DNA of 64,000 nt from Marinomonas rhizomae (lineage in GTDB: Bacteria; Pseudomonadota; Gammaproteobacteria; Pseudomonadales; Marinomonadaceae): contig NZ_QNSE01000003.1 of NCBI RefSeq assembly GCF_003315485.1, positions 282,723 through 346,722 of the forward strand, read 5' to 3'. The notes under the pieces are model-generated. The model searched no databases. It was not told where the DNA came from and saw nothing but the letters and a program-made list of their open reading frames with translations. Position numbers and translations under genes: made by a program. Position 1 is the first letter of the stretch, and the number at the start of each line of letters is the position of its first letter. Positions 55,029 to 64,000 of this stretch are shown here, one piece after another.

Positions 55029-55910
55029 TTGAAGCTATTTGTTAAAAACCTGACCCACGTAGATTTTTCCTACTTTGATGCCAAGCGTGGTTTGTTAGGT
55101 GAAAGCTGGCAAACCGATATTGTTTTGACTGGCAAACTAAACGATGAAAGCATGATTTGTGATTTCAGTATTGTTAAAAAACAAATCAAGAAATGGCTCG
55201 ATGACAACATTGACCACATGCTGGCAATTCCTGCTGAACACAGCGGATCAAGGCTCACACCATTAGCAAACGATCGCGCTTCTTTTCTGTTTGATCATAG
55301 TAAAGCAACGCCTGATGACAAACGCGTGTTTCAGTGTGATGCGCCCACTCAAGCAATTTGCGTATTACCAATGACTGATATCACACCAGAAGCGGTTGCT
55401 AAATGGGTTGAATCGCAAATTCTTAACTTATTACCAGCAGAACTAGAAGCGGTTAGCGTACACTTTGCTCCAGAACAAATCATAGGCGCCCAGTATCAAT
55501 ATAGCCATGGCTTGAAAAAACACGCAGGTAATTGTCAGCGTATTGCTCATGGCCACCGCTCTACGGTTGAGATTTACGCTGATGGCGTTCGCAACCAAGC
55601 AATGGAACATGATTGGGCACAACGCTGGGAAGACATCTATTTAGGCACCCAAGAAGACTTGGTAAGCCAAACCTTCGAAAATGGTATAAATTATCACGGC
55701 TTTAGTTACACCAGCCAGCAAGGTTTATTTGAACTAAAAATAGACAGCAATCAAGTTTACATGTTGGATTGTGATACCACGGTTGAATCCCTTTCCGCAC
55801 ACATTGCCGATATCTTGGCAGAAGAGAATCCAGGTACGCATATTGAAGCCCATGGCTTTGAAGGTATTGGTAAAGGTGCGATTTCAGAAAAAATGAAGGC
55901 AAGAATATGA
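55029..55910 (+). CDS. PTPS/QueD-like protein with two tandem T-fold domains
   Basis: A 293-residue protein of the 6-pyruvoyl-tetrahydropterin/6-carboxytetrahydropterin synthase family, twice the usual length. The C-terminal half has the zinc and cysteine set of QueD: H160, C169, H174 and H176 in YSHGLKKHAGNCQRIAHGHRS. The N-terminal half lacks these but has the partner motif, CDFSIVKKQIKKWLDDNIDHML, with Asp62-His63 where QueD has LDHHYL. Both halves end in a PTxE-like region. The TTG start at 55029 is fixed by AGGAG seven bases before it. It overlaps hisI by four bases. Whether it makes the queuosine precursor or another pterin is unknown. Confidence 0.82.
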   Translation: MKLFVKNLTHVDFSYFDAKRGLLGESWQTDIVLTGKLNDESMICDFSIVKKQIKKWLDDNIDHMLAIPAEHSGSRLTPLANDRASFLFDHSKATPDDKRVFQCDAPTQAICVLPMTDITPEAVAKWVESQILNLLPAELEAVSVHFAPEQIIGAQYQYSHGLKKHAGNCQRIAHGHRSTVEIYADGVRNQAMEHDWAQRWEDIYLGTQEDLVSQTFENGINYHGFSYTSQQGLFELKIDSNQVYMLDCDTTVESLSAHIADILAEENPGTHIEAHGFEGIGKGAISEKMKARI

Positions 55911-56311
55911 GTTTAAAAGAATATGAAAATCTCGCCAAAGGCGAAAAATTATCTTTGGATACCGTGTTAGCTAACCTAAAAACAGACGAACATGGTTTGG
56001 TTGCGGCAATCGCACAACAACATGATACTGGCGAAGTTTTGATGTTGGCCTACATGAATGAAAAATCAATTAGGGAAACTCTAGAAACAGGCCACGTTTG
56101 TTATTGGTCTCGTTCTCGCCAAACATACTGGCGCAAGGGTGAAAGCTCTGGTCATCGCCAAACATTAGTGTCTATGTCTTTCGATTGTGATGGCGATGCA
56201 ATTCTAGTCAAGGTGGATCAACAGGGTCCAGCGTGCCACACAAATCGACGCGACTGCTTCTTTTTTACAGTGGAAAATAATGACGTTGTTATAAGCTCCG
56301 CACCATTATAA
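55907..56311 (+). CDS. hisI: Phosphoribosyl-AMP cyclohydrolase
   Basis: A 134-residue zinc and magnesium enzyme opening the adenine ring of phosphoribosyl-AMP in histidine synthesis. The magnesium aspartates are in SFDCDGDA (D93, D95, D97), and the zinc cysteines are C94, C110 and C117 in GPACHTNRRDCFF. It is a stand-alone HisI without the HisE half. The ATG overlaps the stop of the PTPS-like gene (ATGA), so the two are translationally coupled, an unusual pairing outside any histidine operon. No second his gene is in view. Confidence 0.93.
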   Translation: MSLKEYENLAKGEKLSLDTVLANLKTDEHGLVAAIAQQHDTGEVLMLAYMNEKSIRETLETGHVCYWSRSRQTYWRKGESSGHRQTLVSMSFDCDGDAILVKVDQQGPACHTNRRDCFFFTVENNDVVISSAPL

Positions 56312-56512
56312 CCCACAAAAAAACAAAAACGCACAAAAATGAGGCATTTTGATAAAAATCACTATGCTTCACCCTTCATTTCGAGTTACCTTAGATCTTG
56401 TCAGCTTTATTTGCACATTCTACAAGAGTGATGCGATTCAATCTGAGCCATAAAAAAAATAATTTTTTACACTCTCAAAGAAAAGCGGATATTTCGCCAA
56501 GTTTTAAATCAA

Positions 56513-56538
56513 TAAAGCACAGGTTGCAGGGACGATAA
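56513..56538 (+). promoter_or_regulatory. Sigma-28 (FliA)-like promoter of the chemoreceptor gene
   Basis: TAAA (56513-56516), a 14-base spacer, then GACGATAA (56531-56538) matches the flagellar consensus TAAA-N15-GCCGATAA in all but one base and one spacer position. It would give a leader of about 90 bases. Confidence 0.6.
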
Positions 56539-56574
56539 TAAATCAGCCCCTTCGTACGAGAGAACACAACTTGA

Positions 56575-56591
56575 TTGGCATAAGTATTGCT
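56575..56591 (+). promoter_or_regulatory. Sigma-54-like promoter of the chemoreceptor gene
   Basis: TTGGCATAAGTATTGCT has GG and GC exactly twelve bases apart, as in the -24/-12 consensus TGGCACG-N4-TTGCW. It lies 45 bases before the ATG, giving a leader of about 34 bases. Whether it or the sigma-28-like site is used is open. Confidence 0.5.
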
Positions 56592-56635
56592 GCATGAGAG
56601 ATATCAACCAATACTCTTAATTCATTGGATTAACT

Positions 56636-58303
56636 ATGTTAAATCTATCTGTACGTACCAAAATACTTTCCCTTGTTGCACTATTTTCACTGGTTATTGT
56701 TGGTATAAGCGTTAGTTCTGCACTGACCAGTAAATCCGTATCATCAGAATTACAAAACCTTTCTTCACAAAGCCTCCAGCTGGTTAAGAATTTAGAAAAA
56801 AGTCGCCAACTTTTATTACAGCAATCTGTAGAATTCGAACGCGGCTATTTCCAAGTATCCATTGCCAAAACAATTGTTGGATACGGCACGGAACAAATTA
56901 CAGAATCAGCCGAAAAATTCAAAACCTATACTGGAGACCTTGTCACCAGTATCAAAAATGTCAAAAGCATTCTGGCCACTATGCCAGTACACGATGGATT
57001 AGAGGATTTGCTAGAGCAAATTAAAGCGCTAGAAGAGCAACAAGCCATATTCCTAGAAGCCAGCACAGAAACCTACAGCTGGTGGCTTAAACTCAATACG
57101 ATGAAAGCAAACAAATATCGACGCGCAGCCGATAAGAGCTTAATAACCGTGAACACACAGATGGAGGATATTATCACCTCTATTAATGAATACAGTAGCG
57201 CCATTGCCGTCAGTCAAAATCATAAACTAGATCAAACAATATATGCGAGTGGCATATTGGCTGCTGCGCTCATTGTAAGCGGCATGATTATTAGCATCAT
57301 CATTGTTAACGGTATATGTAGACCGCTTATTAAAGCCGTACGCCGGGCAGAAGAAATTGCCTCCGGCGATTTAGCTCAATCAAAAACGGCCAGCACGCGC
57401 AAAGACGAAATAGGTATGCTGGAAACCGCAATGGATAAGCTAGTCATACAGCTTAGTGGTATTTTACATGATGTCGCTGAGTCTAGCTCTATGCTGACCA
57501 ATGCAGCCAATGATCTCAATCGCATTACAGGCGAATCTTCTGAAATGGTTGACCGTCAGCAAAAAGAAACCAACTTTATTTCGCAAGCCATACAAGAAAT
57601 ACAAGCGACGGCGGTGCATGTTTCGGAATCCACAACAGACGCCAGCCAAGCAGCACATAACGCGGAAACAGCCGCCAATGAAGGCACAGCAATCGTCACG
57701 CAAACAATTGCCAGCATTCAAGAGTTAGCGACTGAAATCGCCAGCTCAGCGAATACCATTAATGACTTACAATCCAACACTAAAGAAATCAGCAACATCC
57801 TTAATGTTATTTTAGGAATTGCCGAGCAAACTAACCTACTCGCACTAAACGCAGCAATCGAAGCGGCGCGAGCGGGAGAACAAGGTCGAGGTTTTGCCGT
57901 AGTTGCCGATGAAGTGCGCCATCTTGCACAGAATACGCAAAATGCCACACAAGAAATCGAGAAAATGATCACCCTATTACAAAGCGGTACCAGCTCGGCC
58001 GTAAAAGCCATGACGTCGAGCCATCAACGATCTACAGATGCGGTAAACCAGGTAAAACACGAAGAAGACTCACTTCGCCACATCAATCAATCCGTGTCAA
58101 AAATTCGCGACATGAATGATAGAATTTCAGCCACGGCAGAAGAACAAGCATCAGTCACTGCTGAAGTAAGTCGTAATGTTGAAAACATTACCGAAATTGC
58201 ATCACGCACCACAAAATCAATTCATTCGATTAGCAACTCAGCCGAACAATTGGCATCCTTAGCCACTCAATTATCAACAAAAATCAGCTATTTCAAAGTT
58301 TAG
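56636..58303 (+). CDS. Methyl-accepting chemotaxis protein
   Basis: A 555-residue chemoreceptor: a first membrane helix at residues 11-31, a periplasmic helical sensor domain of about 160 residues (four-helix-bundle type, with coiled-coil-like runs), a second helix at about 201-225, a HAMP domain ([19 protein letters not shown]) and the cytoplasmic signalling hairpin whose tip reads [35 protein letters not shown]. It feeds CheA/CheW to steer flagellar motion; the ligand is unknown. No C-terminal CheR-tether pentapeptide is present. It stands alone, with its own promoter candidates and terminator. Confidence 0.94.
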   Translation: MLNLSVRTKILSLVALFSLVIVGISVSSALTSKSVSSELQNLSSQSLQLVKNLEKSRQLLLQQSVEFERGYFQVSIAKTIVGYGTEQITESAEKFKTYTGDLVTSIKNVKSILATMPVHDGLEDLLEQIKALEEQQAIFLEASTETYSWWLKLNTMKANKYRRAADKSLITVNTQMEDIITSINEYSSAIAVSQNHKLDQTIYASGILAAALIVSGMIISIIIVNGICRPLIKAVRRAEEIASGDLAQSKTASTRKDEIGMLETAMDKLVIQLSGILHDVAESSSMLTNAANDLNRITGESSEMVDRQQKETNFISQAIQEIQATAVHVSESTTDASQAAHNAETAANEGTAIVTQTIASIQELATEIASSANTINDLQSNTKEISNILNVILGIAEQTNLLALNAAIEAARAGEQGRGFAVVADEVRHLAQNTQNATQEIEKMITLLQSGTSSAVKAMTSSHQRSTDAVNQVKHEEDSLRHINQSVSKIRDMNDRISATAEEQASVTAEVSRNVENITEIASRTTKSIHSISNSAEQLASLATQLSTKISYFKV

Positions 58304-58339
58304 AGCTACAGCAGTATGCTCTTTTAGATTAAGATCTTA

Positions 58340-58367
58340 GGGGGAAGTAACTCACTTCCCCCTTTTT
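58340..58367 (+). terminator. Terminator of the chemoreceptor gene
   Basis: GGGGGAAGT and ACTTCCCCC form a 9-base stem over a 5-base loop, followed by TTTTT. Confidence 0.9.
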
Positions 58368-58384
58368 ATTTCTAGGAGAAAAAC

Positions 58385-59170
58385 ATGTGTCGTTGGATGG
58401 CCTATCAAGGTGATGCAGTTTACCTTGAGTCATTACTTTTTAAGCAAGAGCACTCTTTAATTCATCAAAGTCTAAGCGCCAGAAAATCCGAAGTCACTGT
58501 CAATGCTGACGGCTTCGGCCTAGGTTGGTACGATGAACGAGAAGAACCAGGCCTTTATCATGAAGTCTTACCTGCGTGGAGTGACAGTAATTTAAAAAGC
58601 TTAGCGAGGCACATTAAAAGTGGACTATTCTTCGCCCATGTTCGTTCTTCTACTGGCACAGAGACTAACCGATCAAACTGCCACCCGTTCAGTTACAAAA
58701 ACTGGTTATTCATGCATAACGGACAAATTGGTGGCTACGAGTCCTTGCGCTGGCAATTAGACCGCCTGATTCCAGAACATCTTTATAGCCATCGCCAAGG
58801 TGCGACTGACTCTGAAGTGATTTTCTTATTGATGATCGCCAATGGTTTAGAAGCAAATCCTGAAGCCGCTATCGAAATGACCCTAGCGCAAATTATGGAT
58901 ATGATGAAACAGAAAAACATCAAAGACCCATTTCGCTTTACTGCCGTTTTGTCTGACGGAGAAGAGATCACCGCCATTCGCTTTTCTAGTGATGAGCTGG
59001 CTCCGAGCTTGTACTGCAAACAATTTGAAAAGCACATTGTCATTGGCTCAGAACCCCTAGATCATTCTAGCGAAAGCTGGACACAAGTACCGGCAGGTCA
59101 TATTGCCAAAATCAAAGGGCAAAATTATCGAATCCAGCCTTTGTCTGAATTATTAAAAATGACCGCCTAG
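58385..59170 (+). CDS. Class II glutamine amidotransferase, EgtC/YafJ type
   Basis: A 261-residue protein that is a single N-terminal-nucleophile glutaminase domain. Cys2 follows the initiator Met (MCRWMAYQGD), with FAHVRSST and FMHNGQIGG, typical of class II amidotransferases. No synthetase partner domain is attached, so the acceptor of the ammonia, or a hydrolase role such as that of EgtC in ergothioneine synthesis, is not known. The start lies 18 bases after the preceding terminator. Its stop lies inside its own terminator. Confidence 0.87.
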   Translation: MCRWMAYQGDAVYLESLLFKQEHSLIHQSLSARKSEVTVNADGFGLGWYDEREEPGLYHEVLPAWSDSNLKSLARHIKSGLFFAHVRSSTGTETNRSNCHPFSYKNWLFMHNGQIGGYESLRWQLDRLIPEHLYSHRQGATDSEVIFLLMIANGLEANPEAAIEMTLAQIMDMMKQKNIKDPFRFTAVLSDGEEITAIRFSSDELAPSLYCKQFEKHIVIGSEPLDHSSESWTQVPAGHIAKIKGQNYRIQPLSELLKMTA

Positions 59171-59187
59171 CGGTCATTTGTGTTTTT
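59157..59187 (+). terminator. Terminator overlapping the amidotransferase stop codon
   Basis: AAATGACCGC and GCGGTCATTT form a 10-base stem over a 3-base loop, followed by GTGTTTTTT. The stop codon TAG at 59168-59170 lies across the loop and right arm. Confidence 0.88.
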
Positions 59188-59265
59188 TACTTTTCTACAT
59201 TTTGATAAATACTTTATCTTTTATATCATTGCCGCGCTTTCATCACGGGCTTCTTTGTCTCTTCA

Positions 59266-60222
59266 CTAAGCTTGTTCTTTTTCTCGATAGGCGTAAGTCG
59301 CATCAAAGCGAGATTGGATCCAGTCGCCACTCAAAATAGACTCGTATTTCGCTGGTTTTTCTATCGTAGCGCAACTCGGCACACACTCGACCTTGGTCTC
59401 ATAATCTGGCTCTACAAAAAACGGGAACGAGTAACGGTGCACATCCGCCAACGAGGCTCTCACTCGGTGCGCTGTCGACACGTATTCATCGTTGGTCCAA
59501 CGCTGCATCAAGTCACCAATATTCACCACTAACGCATTGTCGATGGGTGTTGCATCAACCCACTCACCTTGGCGGTTTTTCACTTGCAGACCGCCAATCT
59601 GATCTTGCAATAACAAGGTGACACAGCCGTAATCTGTGTGCGCACCCGCACCATTATCATGTTCGTTGGCTGGACGCGGCGGGTAGTGAATCATGCGTAA
59701 AACCGTTACATGATCTTTAAAGCCACGAACGAAAAAATCGCTTTTCAAAGACAAGGCTTCAGCCATAGCAGTCAACAACTTCTGCGCCACTTGAAAAGCT
59801 TGTACATAATATTCTTGCAGCACTTCTAATGTCGCTGGATCGCTTGGATTTTGGTTAGGGCCATAAGCTGTAGGATACTTAACCGCCAAAGGATGATCCT
59901 TAGGAAAATCCAACGCCATATCAAAGGTTTCCTTCCAATCTGCATGGCCAACCTCATCAAGCTGCTCTTCGCCAATATTGCCGTATCCGCGATGATTGAT
60001 GCTATTTTTAATATCGATACTATTTTTAATCACTTGTGGCTGATTAAAAAAACGCTTGGCTTCACGCATTAAAGCCGCCATCAATTCTTTAGGGATTCCT
60101 GTGTTAATTAGGTAAAAAAAACCAATTTCACGACATGCCTTATCTAGGGTGCATATTTCATTCTGCCGAATGGATTCGTTCTCATGAATCAGTTTTGATA
60201 AATCAATCAATGGAATGGACAT
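59266..60222 (-). CDS. Isopenicillin-N-synthase-like 2OG-Fe(II) oxygenase
   Basis: A 318-residue non-haem iron oxygenase. The N-terminal DIOX domain begins IPLIDLSKLI, and the iron facial triad is H195, D197 (AHTDYG) and H252 (STAHRV), with the RxS 2-oxoglutarate site R263/S265 (HRYSFPFF). The family oxidises small molecules using 2-oxoglutarate and oxygen; the substrate cannot be read, and ethylene-forming or naringenin-type activities are only family precedents. It lies 11 bases after the helicase gene and may be transcribed with it. Confidence 0.9.
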   Translation of the reverse strand: MSIPLIDLSKLIHENESIRQNEICTLDKACREIGFFYLINTGIPKELMAALMREAKRFFNQPQVIKNSIDIKNSINHRGYGNIGEEQLDEVGHADWKETFDMALDFPKDHPLAVKYPTAYGPNQNPSDPATLEVLQEYYVQAFQVAQKLLTAMAEALSLKSDFFVRGFKDHVTVLRMIHYPPRPANEHDNGAGAHTDYGCVTLLLQDQIGGLQVKNRQGEWVDATPIDNALVVNIGDLMQRWTNDEYVSTAHRVRASLADVHRYSFPFFVEPDYETKVECVPSCATIEKPAKYESILSGDWIQSRFDATYAYREKEQA

Positions 60223-60233
60223 TATCGCGTTCC

Positions 60234-62540
60234 TTAAGCTCTTGAAGATACTTTAATAAGTTGTGTATGTTTGGGATTAAAGCGCTTTAGACCGACTTCG
60301 CCAAAATCCACAAAAATCATTTGTTTGGCGTCTTGCTCTTGTCGCACAACAACGCCCTGACCGAACTGGTCATGGCGGACTTTGTCACCGGGCTGTAAAA
60401 GACTTGTGCCTTCCACACGGTGACGAAAGGTCAACGATGGGGAAGGATCGACCGCGTTTAAATAACGCTGAAACACCAAACCTTTTTCTGTATCAATTGG
60501 CGTGCCAACATTGTCGAGATACCAAGCTTCACAAATTCGACTCACTGCATAAGGCTGCGCTTCAAATACAAAACGCGATAAAGACAAGCTCTTCAATGCC
60601 GCGCGCGGAATATCGCCCTGCTTCATGCGCTTATGCTCGTCTGTACTTGGTGTTTCCAGCAATACGAGTTTTTGTTTTGCACGGGTAATCGCCACATAAA
60701 ACAAACGACGTTCTGAAGCCAAATCACTGGCAGCTTGCTTATCAATGGTACTTAAATCCTCATCGTAATAAGGGAAACGCCCTTCTTGTAAGCCCGACAA
60801 TAACACCTGATCGAACTCCAAGCCTTTCGACTTGTGAATTGTCATTAAATGCACGCCATGGACATCGTCCGTTTGCTTTTCATTTAGGGTAGCGAGTTGC
60901 TCTAGAATCGATTGTGCATCACCGCCGACTCCTCGAACATAGGCCATAAAGGCGTCGCAGGTGGCAATTTTCTCTTGAGTCTGAATATCTTTACTACTGG
61001 TACTTTCGAAGTAGCGATAAATACCTAACTTTTCTAAAGTGTGGGCCAAACCTTGCGCTGGATCGGTGCGATAAATACTTAAGCTGCGCAACCAGTCAGC
61101 ACGCTCATAAAGTTTTTTGGCTCGCCATCCATCCGTCGCATCGGCCACGGATTCAATAATCTGCGGTAACAAATGTGGGGATTGTTTGGCTTGTTGAATC
61201 AAGGTTTTACGCTGTGCTAGTGACCCTCCAAGGCTTGGAATCATTAGCAAGTATTCGATATCGTCAGGGTGAAAAAACGTGCTGGCATTTTCCAAGCCAC
61301 CAGCAATTACCGCAAGATACGCCATTAGCATGCGAATTTGACGATTTTCTAATAATGGCGAATCTCCGTGCAATTGGTATGGCACACCCTTGTGCATTAA
61401 CGCTAATTGCACAGGCACCATGTCACTATAAAGACGCACCAATACCGCGGTATCGTTTAATGCGTGGCCGTCCTCAAGCCAAGATTTTAATTCACCCAAT
61501 AAGGCTTTGCCTGTCTTCGGAGCACGCGCAAAAGATACTCGCGTACGTTCGCCAGCGCCAATCACTAAAGCATCCGGATCGTTTTCACTGATCACGCTCG
61601 ACGCCATTAAACCAACCGCGTGGCCGAAGCGAAAGCTGGTGCTTAATGGGTACGTCGCCACATGCTCAAAGTCTTGGTCAAACTGACTCGCCATGATGTC
61701 TGGACTGGCACCGCGCCATTCATAAATACATTGCTGCACATCACCCACAATCATCCATTGGCAAGGCGCAGGATAGAGTCGCTTTAGCAGCTCATATTGG
61801 CAAGGGTTGATGTCTTGAAATTCGTCAATTAACAAATAACGGAAATCCGGAACCAAGCCACGCACTCTAACCCGTTCAGGTTCGTCTAACTCATTGATCA
61901 GCCCATAGGGGTCACTGAGTAAATCGGCAAAAAAACGCATATTATTGCGTTTGCGTAGCTTCTCTAATTCATCGTATAGCGCAGGAAAAAACTTGCGCTC
62001 GTTAGACCAGCCTAAGGCTTCAAAGACGATTTGCGCTGATTGGTCAGACGCTTTCACTTGGTCGACAAACAACAAGACATCTTCTAGCCAATCTTTCTCA
62101 TCCAAAATAGCGATTTTCTCACCATGGCGAACCAGGCGCTGCAGTGCCTCGCGTAACATTTTTACCAAGCTAAAATCGTCTGTAACCAACTTGGCAGCAG
62201 ACAACCAGCCCTGCTGCTCTAAGCGGCGACAAAACTTCATCCCAAAGGCGTGAAAGGTCATCACGCTGGGCGAACGGAAATGCCCTGCTCCCAGGAGTCG
62301 CTTACTCAAACGCTCAGAGAATTCCTCTTGCGCGCTTTTATTAAACATAAACACGCCAATATGAGATGGGTCCACCCCCTGAGCTAATAAATGCTCAATA
62401 CGAGAAATTAAGGTGGTCGTTTTACCCGCGCCCGCCACAGCGATGACTTTCGCAGGTGACGTTAGATCGTGATGTACAACAAGCTTTTGCTCATCGGTTA
62501 ACGAGGTAATTACCTCTGCATTGGGCTGTACTTGTGTCAA
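60234..62540 (-). CDS. UvrD/Rep-family ATP-dependent DNA helicase
   Basis: A 768-residue superfamily 1A helicase. Q-motif LTDEQKLVV, Walker A AVAGAGKTTTL (residues 37-42 core), VMTFHAFG, the Walker B LIDEFQDINPCQYELL, VGDVQQCIYEWRGA, then LMTIHKSKGLEFDQVLL and FYVAITRAKQKL in domain 2A. A C-terminal Tudor-like region (GDKVRHDQFGQGVVVRQEQ) resembles the RNA-polymerase-binding tail of PcrA/UvrD. It is divergent from classical UvrD, so a housekeeping paralogue is possible. No nuclease domain is present. Confidence 0.9.
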   Translation of the reverse strand: MTQVQPNAEVITSLTDEQKLVVHHDLTSPAKVIAVAGAGKTTTLISRIEHLLAQGVDPSHIGVFMFNKSAQEEFSERLSKRLLGAGHFRSPSVMTFHAFGMKFCRRLEQQGWLSAAKLVTDDFSLVKMLREALQRLVRHGEKIAILDEKDWLEDVLLFVDQVKASDQSAQIVFEALGWSNERKFFPALYDELEKLRKRNNMRFFADLLSDPYGLINELDEPERVRVRGLVPDFRYLLIDEFQDINPCQYELLKRLYPAPCQWMIVGDVQQCIYEWRGASPDIMASQFDQDFEHVATYPLSTSFRFGHAVGLMASSVISENDPDALVIGAGERTRVSFARAPKTGKALLGELKSWLEDGHALNDTAVLVRLYSDMVPVQLALMHKGVPYQLHGDSPLLENRQIRMLMAYLAVIAGGLENASTFFHPDDIEYLLMIPSLGGSLAQRKTLIQQAKQSPHLLPQIIESVADATDGWRAKKLYERADWLRSLSIYRTDPAQGLAHTLEKLGIYRYFESTSSKDIQTQEKIATCDAFMAYVRGVGGDAQSILEQLATLNEKQTDDVHGVHLMTIHKSKGLEFDQVLLSGLQEGRFPYYDEDLSTIDKQAASDLASERRLFYVAITRAKQKLVLLETPSTDEHKRMKQGDIPRAALKSLSLSRFVFEAQPYAVSRICEAWYLDNVGTPIDTEKGLVFQRYLNAVDPSPSLTFRHRVEGTSLLQPGDKVRHDQFGQGVVVRQEQDAKQMIFVDFGEVGLKRFNPKHTQLIKVSSRA

Positions 62541-62613
62541 AATAATTTTGCCTAGTGTTTATACTGTTGGATCTTGATTTCTTTACTTTTAACTCGTCCC
62601 GTTTTTAGTGTTT

Positions 62614-63756
62614 CTAGTCTTCAAACAGCTTACCAATCTCACGAAACGCAAGATGTTCTCTACCAGCGATCTTGGCGATAGATTCACCACACACAACCAA
62701 ACGACGCTGCACTCGGGCGAAAAATACGCCATTGGTTCGCGCGACTAGAGGGTAACTAGAGGTTTCCACATCATCGTCCATCAGGTTCACCACTTCGCCA
62801 ATCACCTCGCCCACTTCCACTTCTTCACCAATGGCTTTGTGGTAACAAACAATGCCAGCACACGGCGCTTTGACTAGATCCATAGCATCTAACGGATAGT
62901 ATTCCACTTCACTGTCGTTGATAGCTGGCGCTTCTCCAGAGACCACCTCACGCAATACCAAGTAATCGAACAAAGCTTGTGCATCTTGCTCGGCAAACTC
63001 ATTGGAGATGTCATTTTCGCCACGCAATTCTACCGTTAAAGAACGGCTTCCCCAAGGAATCAAATGGGCATAATGAGCTTTTAAATCGCGCCACACACTG
63101 ACATTGGTTTCGTCAAAAGACGCTGCGCCAGTTTCCAATTCAGACAAACCAACTTTCGCGCCCAGTAGCGCCAACAAGGGCTTGAAGTGGCTTTCAAACT
63201 CTTGCGCCACGTAGGCATGCATACTGGCTTCACCAGAACAATGTAGATCAATCACTTCATCTGCATCCATAGACAAGGCTAACAAGGTTTTCTTCATGCC
63301 TTGCAGCTCTGTGGTTTCTGGTAACAAAGCTAATTCTTCATGAATCGCTTGGCGAACTAAATCAATATTACGGTCAATATTGCCGGTTACATCACCCTTG
63401 ATGCGTTTTTCTACTTTCGCACCTAATTGGGGCCAGTTGCGGTTAAAGTTTCCACCACCATCCGAAAATGCAAAGCGACCTGGAATATAGCCATGAAAGT
63501 TCTGCGCCAAACCAATCGGATTCGCTACAGGCACAATGACAATTTCGCCTTGAATCAAACCTGCATCATCGGCTTTTTTTAGCTGTCTTAGCAAGGTGTT
63601 AAGCACCAAAAAACCCGGCCATTCATCCGCATGCAATCCGGCCTGAAAATAGACTTTGGGACGAGCACCCGCTTCGCCAAAATGATGGGCTTTTAAAATA
63701 CGCTGGGTACCCGGTGTCGCGCTCGGTAATACGTGAGAGTAAATTTGATAAGACAT
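62614..63756 (-). CDS. Succinylglutamate desuccinylase/aspartoacylase-family protein
   Basis: A 380-residue zinc amidohydrolase-type protein with the M14-like HADE motif (H42, E45 in FQAGLHADEWPGFLVL), NPIGL and FNRNWP arginine motif, and the second zinc His in VIDLHCSGEA. The C-terminal half has a beta-rich lipoyl-like segment (VKAPCAGIVCYHKAIGEEVEVGEVIGEVVNLM). The family removes acyl groups from amino acids or related compounds; the substrate here is unknown. The ATG at 63756 has GAGG just upstream; the frame extends four codons further through a TTG. No arginine succinyltransferase genes are adjacent. Confidence 0.85.
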   Translation of the reverse strand: MSYQIYSHVLPSATPGTQRILKAHHFGEAGARPKVYFQAGLHADEWPGFLVLNTLLRQLKKADDAGLIQGEIVIVPVANPIGLAQNFHGYIPGRFAFSDGGGNFNRNWPQLGAKVEKRIKGDVTGNIDRNIDLVRQAIHEELALLPETTELQGMKKTLLALSMDADEVIDLHCSGEASMHAYVAQEFESHFKPLLALLGAKVGLSELETGAASFDETNVSVWRDLKAHYAHLIPWGSRSLTVELRGENDISNEFAEQDAQALFDYLVLREVVSGEAPAINDSEVEYYPLDAMDLVKAPCAGIVCYHKAIGEEVEVGEVIGEVVNLMDDDVETSSYPLVARTNGVFFARVQRRLVVCGESIAKIAGREHLAFREIGKLFED

Positions 63757-64000
63757 AACACCTCGCAAAAACGGTAAAACATTCGCCCAAATTGAGCCTG
63801 CAACATGGTACGCTAAAACTGATTTTTAATAAAAAACAATTCCTTAAATAAAAACTGTAATAAATGGCGCATTAAGTGCGTCTAACAAAGACAACCCTGC
63901 CCTAGCCCTTGTATCTTTCTAAGTGAATTGCTTAGCTAGTAATTCACTCTAGTCTGGTAAGTATGTTCCTAGCCCAAGCACTTTGATGCTGTAGGGGAGA
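63757..64000. other. Window end, no gene seen
   Basis: About 240 bases upstream of the aspartoacylase-like gene. I see only AT-rich sequence that may include its promoter, and no frame crossing the window edge that I can support. Confidence 0.45.

Larger units (their letters stand above)
56312..56635 (+). other. Intergenic region before the chemoreceptor gene
   Basis: A 324-base AT-rich gap after hisI. Its right half contains the sigma-28-like and sigma-54-like promoter candidates listed separately. The left half has no gene or clear terminator that I can support. Confidence 0.5.

Overview
The window reads as a contiguous chromosomal segment of a moderately AT-rich, motile, marine-type gammaproteobacterium. 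The order fimV-truA-trpF-(trpBA)-accD-folC-SPOR-cvpA-purF-metZ is the pseudomonad/Oceanospirillales arrangement. Together with a groESL/fxsA block, an SRP 4.5S RNA gene, a long RNase E and an SulP transporter it suggests Marinomonas or a close relative. That placement is from remembered gene orders and protein style, not from a search. I see no prophage, insertion sequence, integron, CRISPR array, rRNA or tRNA. Genes are densely packed and most convergent pairs are separated by strong intrinsic terminators.

Layout. 1-5 kb: the end of a GGDEF gene, a CLCA_X-type HExxH protein, a small secreted protein, a divergent lysE/araC pair and a DASS-type anion symporter. 5-12 kb: rluC, divergent rne (with a perfect 11-copy 9-bp tandem repeat in its C-terminal scaffold) and a BicA-like SulP transporter. 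11.7-16.7 kb: a complete five-gene peptide/nickel-type ABC importer operon. 17-24 kb: uup followed by an unusual three-gene operon of a DUF2760 protein and two divergent Hsp70 homologues. 24.4-28.8 kb: an RND efflux adaptor and pump. 28.8-40.7 kb: the fimV to metZ biosynthetic cluster (tRNA pseudouridine, tryptophan, malonyl-CoA, folate, purine, methionine), with many overlapping genes. 40.8-50.4 kb: an EAL protein, groESL with a heat-shock promoter, fxsA, an alkyltransferase-like protein, yajQ, a PanE-like reductase, a CvfB-like RNA-binding protein, DUF1415, an SrmB-like helicase, ribA and an Lrp-type regulator. 50.6-64 kb: leuA, an MFS transporter with a His-rich tail, ffs (4.5S RNA), a two-domain PTPS-like protein overlapping hisI, a chemoreceptor, a class II glutamine amidotransferase, a 2OG-Fe(II) oxygenase, a UvrD-type helicase and an aspartoacylase-like enzyme.

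Most of the window is housekeeping. The parts most worth a second look are the DUF2760-Hsp70-Hsp70 operon behind uup, the tandem T-fold PTPS-like protein translationally coupled to hisI (its two halves appear to carry complementary parts of one active site), and the expandable repeat inside RNase E. Also notable are the well-formed ffs promoter with a predicted 24-nt precursor leader, and the two alternative promoters (sigma-28-like and sigma-54-like) in front of the chemoreceptor gene.
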